Source: Arthrobacter caoxuetaonis (lineage in GTDB: Bacteria; Actinomycetota; Actinomycetes; Actinomycetales; Micrococcaceae). From it: a DNA stretch of 64,000 bases. The translations under genes and the position numbers were made by a program. Shown in pieces: positions 55,842-61,948 of the stretch. The notes beneath the pieces were generated by a model. That model worked only from the letters and a program-made list of their open reading frames with translations. It searched no databases and was not told the DNA's origin. Location: contig NZ_CP099466.1 of assembly GCF_023921125.1 (NCBI RefSeq), positions 248,001 through 312,000 of the forward strand, written 5' to 3'. The first letter of the stretch is position 1, and every line of letters starts with the position of its first letter.

Positions 55842-56876
55842 CTACTTCTTAGCCGCAACCAGTTCCGGGTGGTGGATCGCGGCGACCTGCGGGTGGGCGC
55901 GCAGCCAGCCCTTCAGGACGTTGGCACCGTAGGAAGCGAGCATCGGGTTCTGCGGGTCATCGGAGATGCCGCGTGACTGCGCTGCCAGGGCCGGCGGCAG
56001 CTGCACCGGGTCAATGACCGAATCCAGGCGCGGGGACCAGAAGAACGGAATGGCATAGCGGTCGACGCCGGCGGGCGGGGCCTGTACACGGTGGATGGTC
56101 GCGGACAGGTAGCCCTGGGTGGCGACCTCGAGCATCTCGCCGAGGTTCACGACCAGCGCGCCCGGGATCGGTTCCACGGGGAGCCATTCGTCGGATTCGT
56201 GCGGCTTCACTTCGAGGCCGCCCACCTCGTCCTGCAGGAGCAGGGTGACAAAACCGTAGTCGGCATGGGAGCCAACGCCCTGGGTTCCGGCTTCCTTCAC
56301 GACGCCGCCCACGTAGTGGATCAGCTTGGCCATCCAGGCCGGGGTGCCCTCGAACGGCTCGGTGAAGTGGTCCTCCGGCAGTTCCAGCGAAACGGAGATG
56401 GCGGAGAGCAGTTCGGCGCCGACCCAGGTCATCAGCTCGGCCCACTCCATGGAGGTCTGCCGCAGTTCCGGCAGGACGGTGTCCGGGAAGAGGTTGGGTC
56501 CCTGCACCAGCCAGTACGGCTGGTCTGCGGGGTAGTCCGCGACGGGCTCGCGCTCAGGGCCGAAGTCGACCTGCTCGCGGGCATCAGGGCGGCCCTGCGT
56601 CAGCTCGGTGCCCAGGCGGGTGTAACCGCGGAAGTGCGGGGACTTGCGGTTGTCCAGCTCCAGGCGGTCTTCGAGCGGAAGGTCGAAGAAGCGCTTGGTG
56701 ACATCGAAGAGGTCCTTGACGCGTTCTTCGCCTGCGCCGTAGCCAACCAGCTGGAAGAACCCGATCTTGTGGGTGGCTTCACGCAGCTTTTCGATGAACT
56801 CGGAGTTGAAGGTGCCGTCGGCATTGCGGGCAGTGCTGAGGTCCAGGACCGGGATCGATGTGGGGTTATCGCTCAT
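55842..56876 (-). CDS. Isopenicillin-N-synthase-like 2-oxoglutarate/Fe(II) oxygenase
   Basis: A 344-residue non-haem iron oxygenase. The N-terminal DIOX_N part has IPVLDLSTA and ATHKIGFFQLVGYG; the jelly-roll core carries the iron ligands His and Asp in VGSHADYGFVTLLLQD, and the distal His in SATIHRVQAP, with the Arg of RYAIPFFWSP in the 2-oxoglutarate-binding position. Substrate unknown. A leaderless start fits: ATG at 56876 with TACGTT 6 nt upstream; longer readings run into the octanucleotide repeat and are rejected. Confidence 0.9.
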   Translation of the reverse strand: MSDNPTSIPVLDLSTARNADGTFNSEFIEKLREATHKIGFFQLVGYGAGEERVKDLFDVTKRFFDLPLEDRLELDNRKSPHFRGYTRLGTELTQGRPDAREQVDFGPEREPVADYPADQPYWLVQGPNLFPDTVLPELRQTSMEWAELMTWVGAELLSAISVSLELPEDHFTEPFEGTPAWMAKLIHYVGGVVKEAGTQGVGSHADYGFVTLLLQDEVGGLEVKPHESDEWLPVEPIPGALVVNLGEMLEVATQGYLSATIHRVQAPPAGVDRYAIPFFWSPRLDSVIDPVQLPPALAAQSRGISDDPQNPMLASYGANVLKGWLRAHPQVAAIHHPELVAAKK

Positions 56877-56995
56877 TCCGGCAACGTAGCACCACGGACT
56901 GTCAACTAGGAACCAAATGTTACGCAACGCGGCGTCATAAGGGCTCTGGCTTGGGAGTTTACTGGTTGGCGTTGGGGTGTGTGCGTAACATTCGA

Positions 56996-57058
56996 GGGCC
57001 TCCGGGCCTCCGGGCCTCCGGGCCTCCGGGCCTCCGGGCCTCCGGGCCTCCGGGCCTC
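56996..57058. repeat. Octanucleotide microsatellite, GGGCCTCC x 7
   Basis: Seven perfect copies of GGGCCTCC (56996-57051) plus a 7-base partial copy. The 8-bp period is not a multiple of three and the array starts 120 bp upstream of the oxygenase start, so length changes would alter promoter spacing rather than protein sequence. Confidence 0.92.
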
Positions 57059-57187
57059 GGGCGGTGTGGGTTGGTGGCTCTGGAGCGGGTCCACAGTCGA
57101 CCCGGTGCATGCCCGCACCAGCGGGACCCACAATGACTCCGGACGAGGGACCAATGACCGGACTAACGGAAGGGGCTGTTCCGCACG

Positions 57188-57375
57188 CGGTTTTGCTGCC
57201 GTTTGGGAAAAGTGCTGCGTCTTGTGCGTTTTACCGGGCTGCGCCGTGCAGCAAAACGCACAAAGCACAGCGAAAGTCCCTTTTCGCAGCAAAACACGTC
57301 ACAAATGGCAGCGTTTTCCCCGAATGCAGCAATACCGAACCCAAAACGCAGCGTTATCCCAGTTCGCAGCAAAAC
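57188..57375. repeat. Second palindromic repeat family (GCAGCAAAAC type)
   Basis: GCAGCAAAAC-type blocks occur forward at about 57249, 57286, 57326 (variant) and 57366, at 37-40 bp pitch, alternating with GCAGCGTT(T/A)TCCC at 57309 and 57348. Inverted copies are on the left (GTTTTGCTGC near 57189). The centre forms a long stem, TTGTGCGTTTT pairing with AAAACGCACAA. Confidence 0.7.
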
Positions 57376-57536
57376 CGGTGACGTCCACTGCTCCGGCAGG
57401 TCAAGGTCGAAACCGGCAGCCCTTGCCAACCGGTACCTTCACAGCCGACGCGGTGCGTCCACCCCCGGACGCGGCCCGGTTTAGTCTGCCCCCAGGCCGC
57501 CAGCCCCGGCCCAGCCGGCACCAGCCGGCACCGGCC

Positions 57537-58436
57537 CTAAGCCACCGCCGAGTCGTCCTCCGCAGTGCCGGCAGCCATCGAGGCCCAGCGGCGCAGGAAC
57601 GCCTCGCCGGCGTCGTCGTGGATCCGGCCCGGAACAGTCAGCACAGGATAGGGCTTGGCGGGAACCCCGTCGGCCGGGCGCACATCCACGTGGGCGACGT
57701 CGAATCCCAGGGAATGCAGCTCGTCCGCCATGGCGTAATCCGTCCGGGAATCCCCGACCGTCCGCCAGGTCCGCGGCACGGGAGTCCCCGCCGCCTCCAG
57801 CAGGGACAGTGCGCGCCGGGCGCCGAGGTCCTTGCCCACGCCGAGGGCCTCGATGTCGGTGGAGATGATCGTCGGGTCGATCCGGTAATCCACGGAATCA
57901 TCGGAGTCGGGTGCGTGGTGGTCCAGGCGGCAGACGCCCATGTCGAACCTGGACATCAGCGCCAGGGCATCGGCGTCGAACGCTTCCTGCTCGGCGAGGT
58001 AGTCGGCGTTGGCGACGTCGATGTTCTGTTCCACCGACACCATCGCCAGCTTCGTCTCGTCGAAGAACATGTGGCCGGCGTAGGAACCGGCCACCAGCTC
58101 CCGCACCGCATCCGCGTATTCGCGCGGCAGCGCCAGTTCGCCGTCGACTTCCACAGGGCCCGGACCTGTCCCGTCGAAGGAAAACCAGACCGCGCCCTTT
58201 TCGCAGATGGCGTGAACCAGCACGTCGTCCGGCAGGCCCGCGGCGATCATCGGTTCCATGACCTGCGTCCGGATGAAGTCATCGGAGCGGCCGGTATTGA
58301 AGACCACCGGCCAGCCGGCGGAGGCGAGGGCGACCAGATGGCCGATCACCTCGGGGGACACAGTGCGGGTGAGCGGCGAGGCCACCGGACCGTCGACGTC
58401 GAGCAGCAGGCCAAAGAGGGAAACGTAGGAAGTCAC
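57537..58436 (-). CDS. HAD-superfamily phosphatase (IIB type)
   Basis: A 299-residue HAD hydrolase: nucleophile Asp in FGLLLDVDGPVASPL, motif II Thr in VVFNTGRSDDF, a IIB-type cap, and late motif GDSRTDYAMADELHSLGF with the metal-binding acids. Relatives dephosphorylate sugars. The likely start is GTG at 58436, with AATACT 6 nt upstream (leaderless); ATG at 58478 would add 14 unrelated residues. It is divergent from the next gene. Confidence 0.82.
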   Translation of the reverse strand: MTSYVSLFGLLLDVDGPVASPLTRTVSPEVIGHLVALASAGWPVVFNTGRSDDFIRTQVMEPMIAAGLPDDVLVHAICEKGAVWFSFDGTGPGPVEVDGELALPREYADAVRELVAGSYAGHMFFDETKLAMVSVEQNIDVANADYLAEQEAFDADALALMSRFDMGVCRLDHHAPDSDDSVDYRIDPTIISTDIEALGVGKDLGARRALSLLEAAGTPVPRTWRTVGDSRTDYAMADELHSLGFDVAHVDVRPADGVPAKPYPVLTVPGRIHDDAGEAFLRRWASMAAGTAEDDSAVA

Positions 58437-58545
58437 CTCTCCAGTATTCCTGCTGTGTGGCCGCCACCTGGCGTCCAAATGGGTAAAACGCGTAATCAGA
58501 GGCTTGTTGCCGGGGAGTCCTGTTTCCTTGGATGCTGAACTTCTC

Positions 58546-58551
58546 TACTCT
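58546..58551 (+). promoter_or_regulatory. Leaderless -10 box for the next small gene
   Basis: TACTCT stands 6 nt before GTG at 58558; no ribosome site is present. Confidence 0.4.
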
Positions 58552-58557
58552 GGATTA

Positions 58558-58857
58558 GTGATCTTCAAAGCTGTCGGCGATGTGCGCCCCTACCCTGACC
58601 ATGGATACGTAACACCCAAGGATTGGGCAGCGGTACCTCCCCGGCAGGTCCGGTTGGACGAGCTGGTGACGACAAAAGCCACGCTGGATCTCGGTGCACT
58701 CCTGGCCGAGGATTCCACCTTCTTTGGAGACCTTTTCCCGCATGTCGTGCAATGGAGGGGAACGATGTACCTGGAAGACGGACTGCACCGCGCAGTAAGG
58801 ACCGCGCTTCACCAGCGCACCATCCTGCACGCCCGCGTGCTGGTGATCGATGACTAA
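58558..58857 (+). CDS. Conserved small actinobacterial protein (labelled VapB-like in databases)
   Basis: A 99-residue protein starting VIFKAVGDVRPYPDHGYVTPKDWAAVPPRQVRLDELVTTKATLDL. The GYVTPKDW and FFGDLFPHVVQWRGTMYLEDGLHRAVRTAL segments are strongly conserved in actinobacteria. Annotation pipelines often call the family a VapB antitoxin, but no VapC toxin is adjacent and there is no ribbon-helix-helix or AbrB signature, so the name is doubtful. GTG start, leaderless. It overlaps the LytR_C gene by 8 bp. Confidence 0.85.
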   Translation: MIFKAVGDVRPYPDHGYVTPKDWAAVPPRQVRLDELVTTKATLDLGALLAEDSTFFGDLFPHVVQWRGTMYLEDGLHRAVRTALHQRTILHARVLVIDD

Positions 58858-59530
58858 CCAGCCCCCTCGAGGGCAACGCGACGGCGCTCAGGCGAAGGGC
58901 GACCAGGAGGAGTGGCATGGCCACCGGATCGTCACCGAACGTGACCTGGGAGCCGTTTTTGATGACGACGGCGATGAAAGCGCCGCACGCCGGTCCAAGC
59001 GGAAGCGCACCTTCCACGGCATCGTCCTGGGACTGCTGATCACCGTGTTGATCGCTGCTGCGGTCATAGCCCAGGGCATCACGTCGGGCTGGATCGCGCT
59101 TCCCCAGGCGGCGCCCCGCGAGCCGGTCGAAACAGGCTGTCCAGCCGGGCCGTACCTGTATCAGTCACCGGACACCGTGACCGTCAATGTCTACAACACG
59201 ACGGCGACTCCCGGGCTGGCCGGGGAAGTGGCCGAAGCGCTCAAGGAGCGCGGCTTCGTGGTGGAGACAGTTGGTAACAGCACCGTCAACCGGGAAGGTA
59301 TGACGGCGATCATCCTCTCCGGGCCCACGGGCGAGTCTGCCGCCTTCACGCTCCAGCAGCAGATCCCCGGGACCCAGTACATCCAGGACGACCGCGAAGA
59401 TGCCTCGGTCGACGTTGTCGTCGGCTCCGCCTACGACTCCCTGGTGCCGGTTGAGAAGGCACAGGCAGCGCCTCCGGGGCCGATCACCTGTCCTTGGCAG
59501 AGCGAGGCTCCGTCGGGCGAGGCCGGCTAA
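58850..59530 (+). CDS. LytR C-terminal-domain membrane protein
   Basis: A 226-residue protein with a charged cytoplasmic N-terminus (residues 1-52), one membrane helix (about 56-78) and an extracellular LytR_C domain (TVTVNVYNTTATPGLAGEVAEALKERGFVVETVGNS, about 108-143), a fold associated with wall-polymer attachment proteins and septum factors. Two cysteines (GCPAGPY and TCPWQSE) flank the domain and may form a disulfide. It starts within the end of the preceding gene, an order kept in actinobacteria. Confidence 0.88.
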   Translation: MTNQPPRGQRDGAQAKGDQEEWHGHRIVTERDLGAVFDDDGDESAARRSKRKRTFHGIVLGLLITVLIAAAVIAQGITSGWIALPQAAPREPVETGCPAGPYLYQSPDTVTVNVYNTTATPGLAGEVAEALKERGFVVETVGNSTVNREGMTAIILSGPTGESAAFTLQQQIPGTQYIQDDREDASVDVVVGSAYDSLVPVEKAQAAPPGPITCPWQSEAPSGEAG

Positions 59531-59587
59531 CCCGCCAGTCCCAGGACTCATTCCCATCCGGCGGTTTGGCCGGTACCCTGCGCCGGG

Positions 59588-60439
59588 ATGAAACCTGGAC
59601 ACTTAGGGACAGCACACCCCAACGGCACGGCCCCGCCCGCTGGGACAGCCCCGCCCGCTGGGACAGCCCCGCCCGCTGGCACACCCTCACCCAGCGGCAC
59701 AGCCCCGCCCGCCACACTGCTGCTGGCCGCCCTGCCCCTGGACAGCCCCGGGCCGGAGGACCCGTCCCTGACCCCTGCGGAACTCCGCCGGGCAGCTGCG
59801 TTCACCGCGGCCGCAGCCCGCTTCCGGTTCCTGGCGGGACGCTATGCAGCCCGCCGGTTCGTGGCCGAAGTCGCGGGTGCACCGCTCGCCGAGGTGGCGG
59901 CTGAGTACCGCTGCAGTTCGTGCGGCAATGAGTCCGGACTAAGCCATGGCACCCCGCACTACTCCGTCAGCGGCGGGCCGTCCGGTTTCTTCTTCAGCTT
60001 CAGCCGCGCCGGGAACAGGATCCTTGCTGCCGCCTTCGGCACAGCGCCTGTCGGCGTCGACGCCGCCGAAGTCAGCGGCTTCGACCTGCCTTCCCTTGAC
60101 GATGTGATCGCCACGGAGCGGGAGAAGCGAAACATCCAGGCGCTGGCGGCTGCCAGCCGTCCTGCGGCGCGGGCCCGGCTCTGGGCCAGGAAGGAGGCCG
60201 TCCTGAAGGCTACCGGGGACGGACTGCGGATCCCGCCCCAGCAGATCGAGGCCGGAGACCTGGAAACAGTGCGCGTGCCCGCCAGCGGCGCGGTGCTGCT
60301 GGTTGTTGATCTGGATGCGCCGGCCTTGGGCCTGCCGGAGGGAACGCTGGCAGCGGCGGCCGTTCCCGGTGCCGGAGAGCTGGCTTCCGGGAACCTGGCC
60401 ATCCGGCAGGTCAGGTGGAGCCAGACCCGTTTTCCGTAG
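59588..60439 (+). CDS. 4'-phosphopantetheinyl transferase (Sfp type)
   Basis: A 283-residue Sfp/AcpT-superfamily enzyme that attaches the CoA-derived phosphopantetheine arm to carrier proteins. Core motifs: RFLAGRYAARRFVAEV, then FSFSRAGNRILAAAFGTAPVGVDAAEV with the metal-binding Asp, and RLWARKEAVLKATGDGL (the W-x-x-KEA-x-x-K motif). Residues 7-42 are a repeat of GTAPPA-like hexapeptides, an unusual disordered leader. TACCCT 8-9 nt before the ATG may be a leaderless -10. The natural client could be the carrier domain of the NRPS encoded at 61949-64000. Its 3' end overlaps the convergent acyltransferase-like gene by 29 bp. Confidence 0.9.
   Translation: MKPGHLGTAHPNGTAPPAGTAPPAGTAPPAGTPSPSGTAPPATLLLAALPLDSPGPEDPSLTPAELRRAAAFTAAAARFRFLAGRYAARRFVAEVAGAPLAEVAAEYRCSSCGNESGLSHGTPHYSVSGGPSGFFFSFSRAGNRILAAAFGTAPVGVDAAEVSGFDLPSLDDVIATEREKRNIQALAAASRPAARARLWARKEAVLKATGDGLRIPPQQIEAGDLETVRVPASGAVLLVVDLDAPALGLPEGTLAAAAVPGAGELASGNLAIRQVRWSQTRFP
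59624..59713 (+). repeat. 18-bp in-frame tandem repeat within the PPTase gene
   Basis: Five 18-bp units (59624, 59642, 59660, 59678, 59696), consensus GGGACAGCCCCGCCCGCT, encode GTAPPA-type hexapeptides; the second and third are identical. Period is six codons, so copy changes keep the frame. Confidence 0.9.
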
Positions 60440-61610
60440 CGCGTACTGGTCCGCCGCGGGCGAGCACGCTCCGCCGTGTGCCGTTTACTGCCTTCGCAAT
60501 GAGTTCCTCGAGCGGGCCCTGGCGCCGGATGGTGCGCCAGATCAAAGCAAACGCAATCACGGCTGCGACCTGCAGCGCGTAGGAGAGTTCCGGTTCATCT
60601 TCGTAGAAGCCCGAGCCCAGCACCAGCAGGTGGAGGCAGTACAGCGTCAGCGTCATGCTCCCCGCCGCAGTCAGGGGAAGCAGGTAGCGTCCGGCGGCGT
60701 GACCCAGCAGCAGCATGGCGCCAAGCACCGCCGCGGCAACTCCAATGGTGTAGACGAGGTCGAGCGGAGTCGTCGAGTGCGGAGCCAGGATGCCGAACCA
60801 CCAGAAGGAAGAGGTGGAGAGATACTCTTCCGGGCCCCAGACCAAGACTTCCTGGATCGCCTGGGCGTCCAGGAAGGGTGTGGCCTCTGTGATTCGCTGC
60901 AGTCCGCCCAACGGTCCGAGCACCAGCGCCGAGGTCAGTGCGGCCGCGAGGGCTGTCCCGAGTCCGGCAGCGAGAACGGCTGACTGGGTCTTCCACTCAC
61001 CCAGCCGGAGCCGGCCGATCGCCATCCCCGCACAGATGTACGCCATCCACGGGATAGCCGGATACGTTCCCGTGACCAGCAACTGGGTCGCCAGCTGCCA
61101 CGGATCGGTGAGCAGGTCCGTGAACGTGGGATCGAAGCCGGGTTCAGGCAGGCTCCCTCGGAGCAGCTGCATCAGCACCGGACCAAGCACCGCGAACACC
61201 GCGGCGGCCGCGAACAGGGCACGTGCCGACATGCCCAGCAGGGGAACCGCGAGCAGGAACATGACGCCGTAGTAGGCCAGGATGATGAACGCGGGCATGT
61301 CTACGTAGGCAATGGCCAGTCCCAGGCAGGTCACGGCGCCGGCCCTCACTGCCGTTCCGTAACGGGCTGCCGTCAGCGCACGGCCGGTTCTTGGCTGGGT
61401 GCCGCCCGAAGACAAGGCCAGCCCCACCCCGGCCAGCAGGGCGAACAAAGCCGCTGACTTTCCGGCGAACAATGTCCATGCCAGGGACGGCCCCCCATCC
61501 TCCGACACCGCCGGGAGCAGGTGAATAGCCATCATGCCGACCAGCGCGATCCCGCGGGCCGCGTCAATGCCCGTGAACCTTACTTTCTTGGTGATACCCG
61601 GAGCGCTCAT
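60411..61610 (-). CDS. DUF1624/HGSNAT-like polytopic membrane protein
   Basis: A 399-residue protein with about ten membrane helices. GIDAARGIALVGMMAIHLLP near the N-terminus is the marker of the heparan-alpha-glucosaminide N-acetyltransferase-like/DUF1624 group, with the conserved Asp and His; PAIPWMAYICAGMAIGRLRLGEW and a DUF418-like C-terminal part follow. It may acylate an envelope molecule, or transport it. ATG at 61610 with GAGGA 4-5 nt upstream. It is divergent from the NRPS gene. Confidence 0.8.
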   Translation of the reverse strand: MSAPGITKKVRFTGIDAARGIALVGMMAIHLLPAVSEDGGPSLAWTLFAGKSAALFALLAGVGLALSSGGTQPRTGRALTAARYGTAVRAGAVTCLGLAIAYVDMPAFIILAYYGVMFLLAVPLLGMSARALFAAAAVFAVLGPVLMQLLRGSLPEPGFDPTFTDLLTDPWQLATQLLVTGTYPAIPWMAYICAGMAIGRLRLGEWKTQSAVLAAGLGTALAAALTSALVLGPLGGLQRITEATPFLDAQAIQEVLVWGPEEYLSTSSFWWFGILAPHSTTPLDLVYTIGVAAAVLGAMLLLGHAAGRYLLPLTAAGSMTLTLYCLHLLVLGSGFYEDEPELSYALQVAAVIAFALIWRTIRRQGPLEELIAKAVNGTRRSVLARGGPVRATENGSGST

Positions 61611-61948
61611 CGGTCCTCTTCTGTAACAGCCAGGCTGCCGGGGTCCCCTGACACGGAGCCCCTCACCAGGACTCCCGACGGAACCAGTGCTGGCTGTGCA
61701 CTGTCTAGGCGAAAGCTGGGAAATCCCTGTGAACAGCAATACCACAGAGCAGTTCAGAGACGAACGGGTAGCGTACCGGTAATTCCTCGCACGGTGCCCG
61801 CGTATCCGAGTGATATTGGCCCGCCCCGGTACTCATGGCCATCAGGCAATGGCATATCTAGCCTTCTTCAGGCTGCCGCAGTCGCTCCTCCAGGGAGACG
61901 GCAGGTGGCCGTTGCAGAAGAACGAGTTGCCATCAGAGAGAACGTCCC
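61611..61948. other. 338-bp divergent region before the NRPS gene
   Basis: It should contain promoters for the leftward membrane protein and the rightward NRPS. No coding frame with a known product, no clear operator and no terminator were recognised. Confidence 0.5.

Larger units (their letters stand above)
56877..57536. other. 660-bp intergenic stretch with microsatellite and palindromic repeats
   Basis: No gene. It contains a leaderless -10 box for the oxygenase (56883-56888, minus strand), an octanucleotide array, a second palindromic repeat family, and a short GGCACCAGCC duplication near 57510-57535. Long open frames here come from repeat periodicity. Confidence 0.75.

Noticed and set aside
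56979-58538. Rightward 519-codon frame from the octanucleotide repeat to the HAD gene
   Set aside because: Begins in repeat DNA and continues antisense to the HAD phosphatase; no motif.
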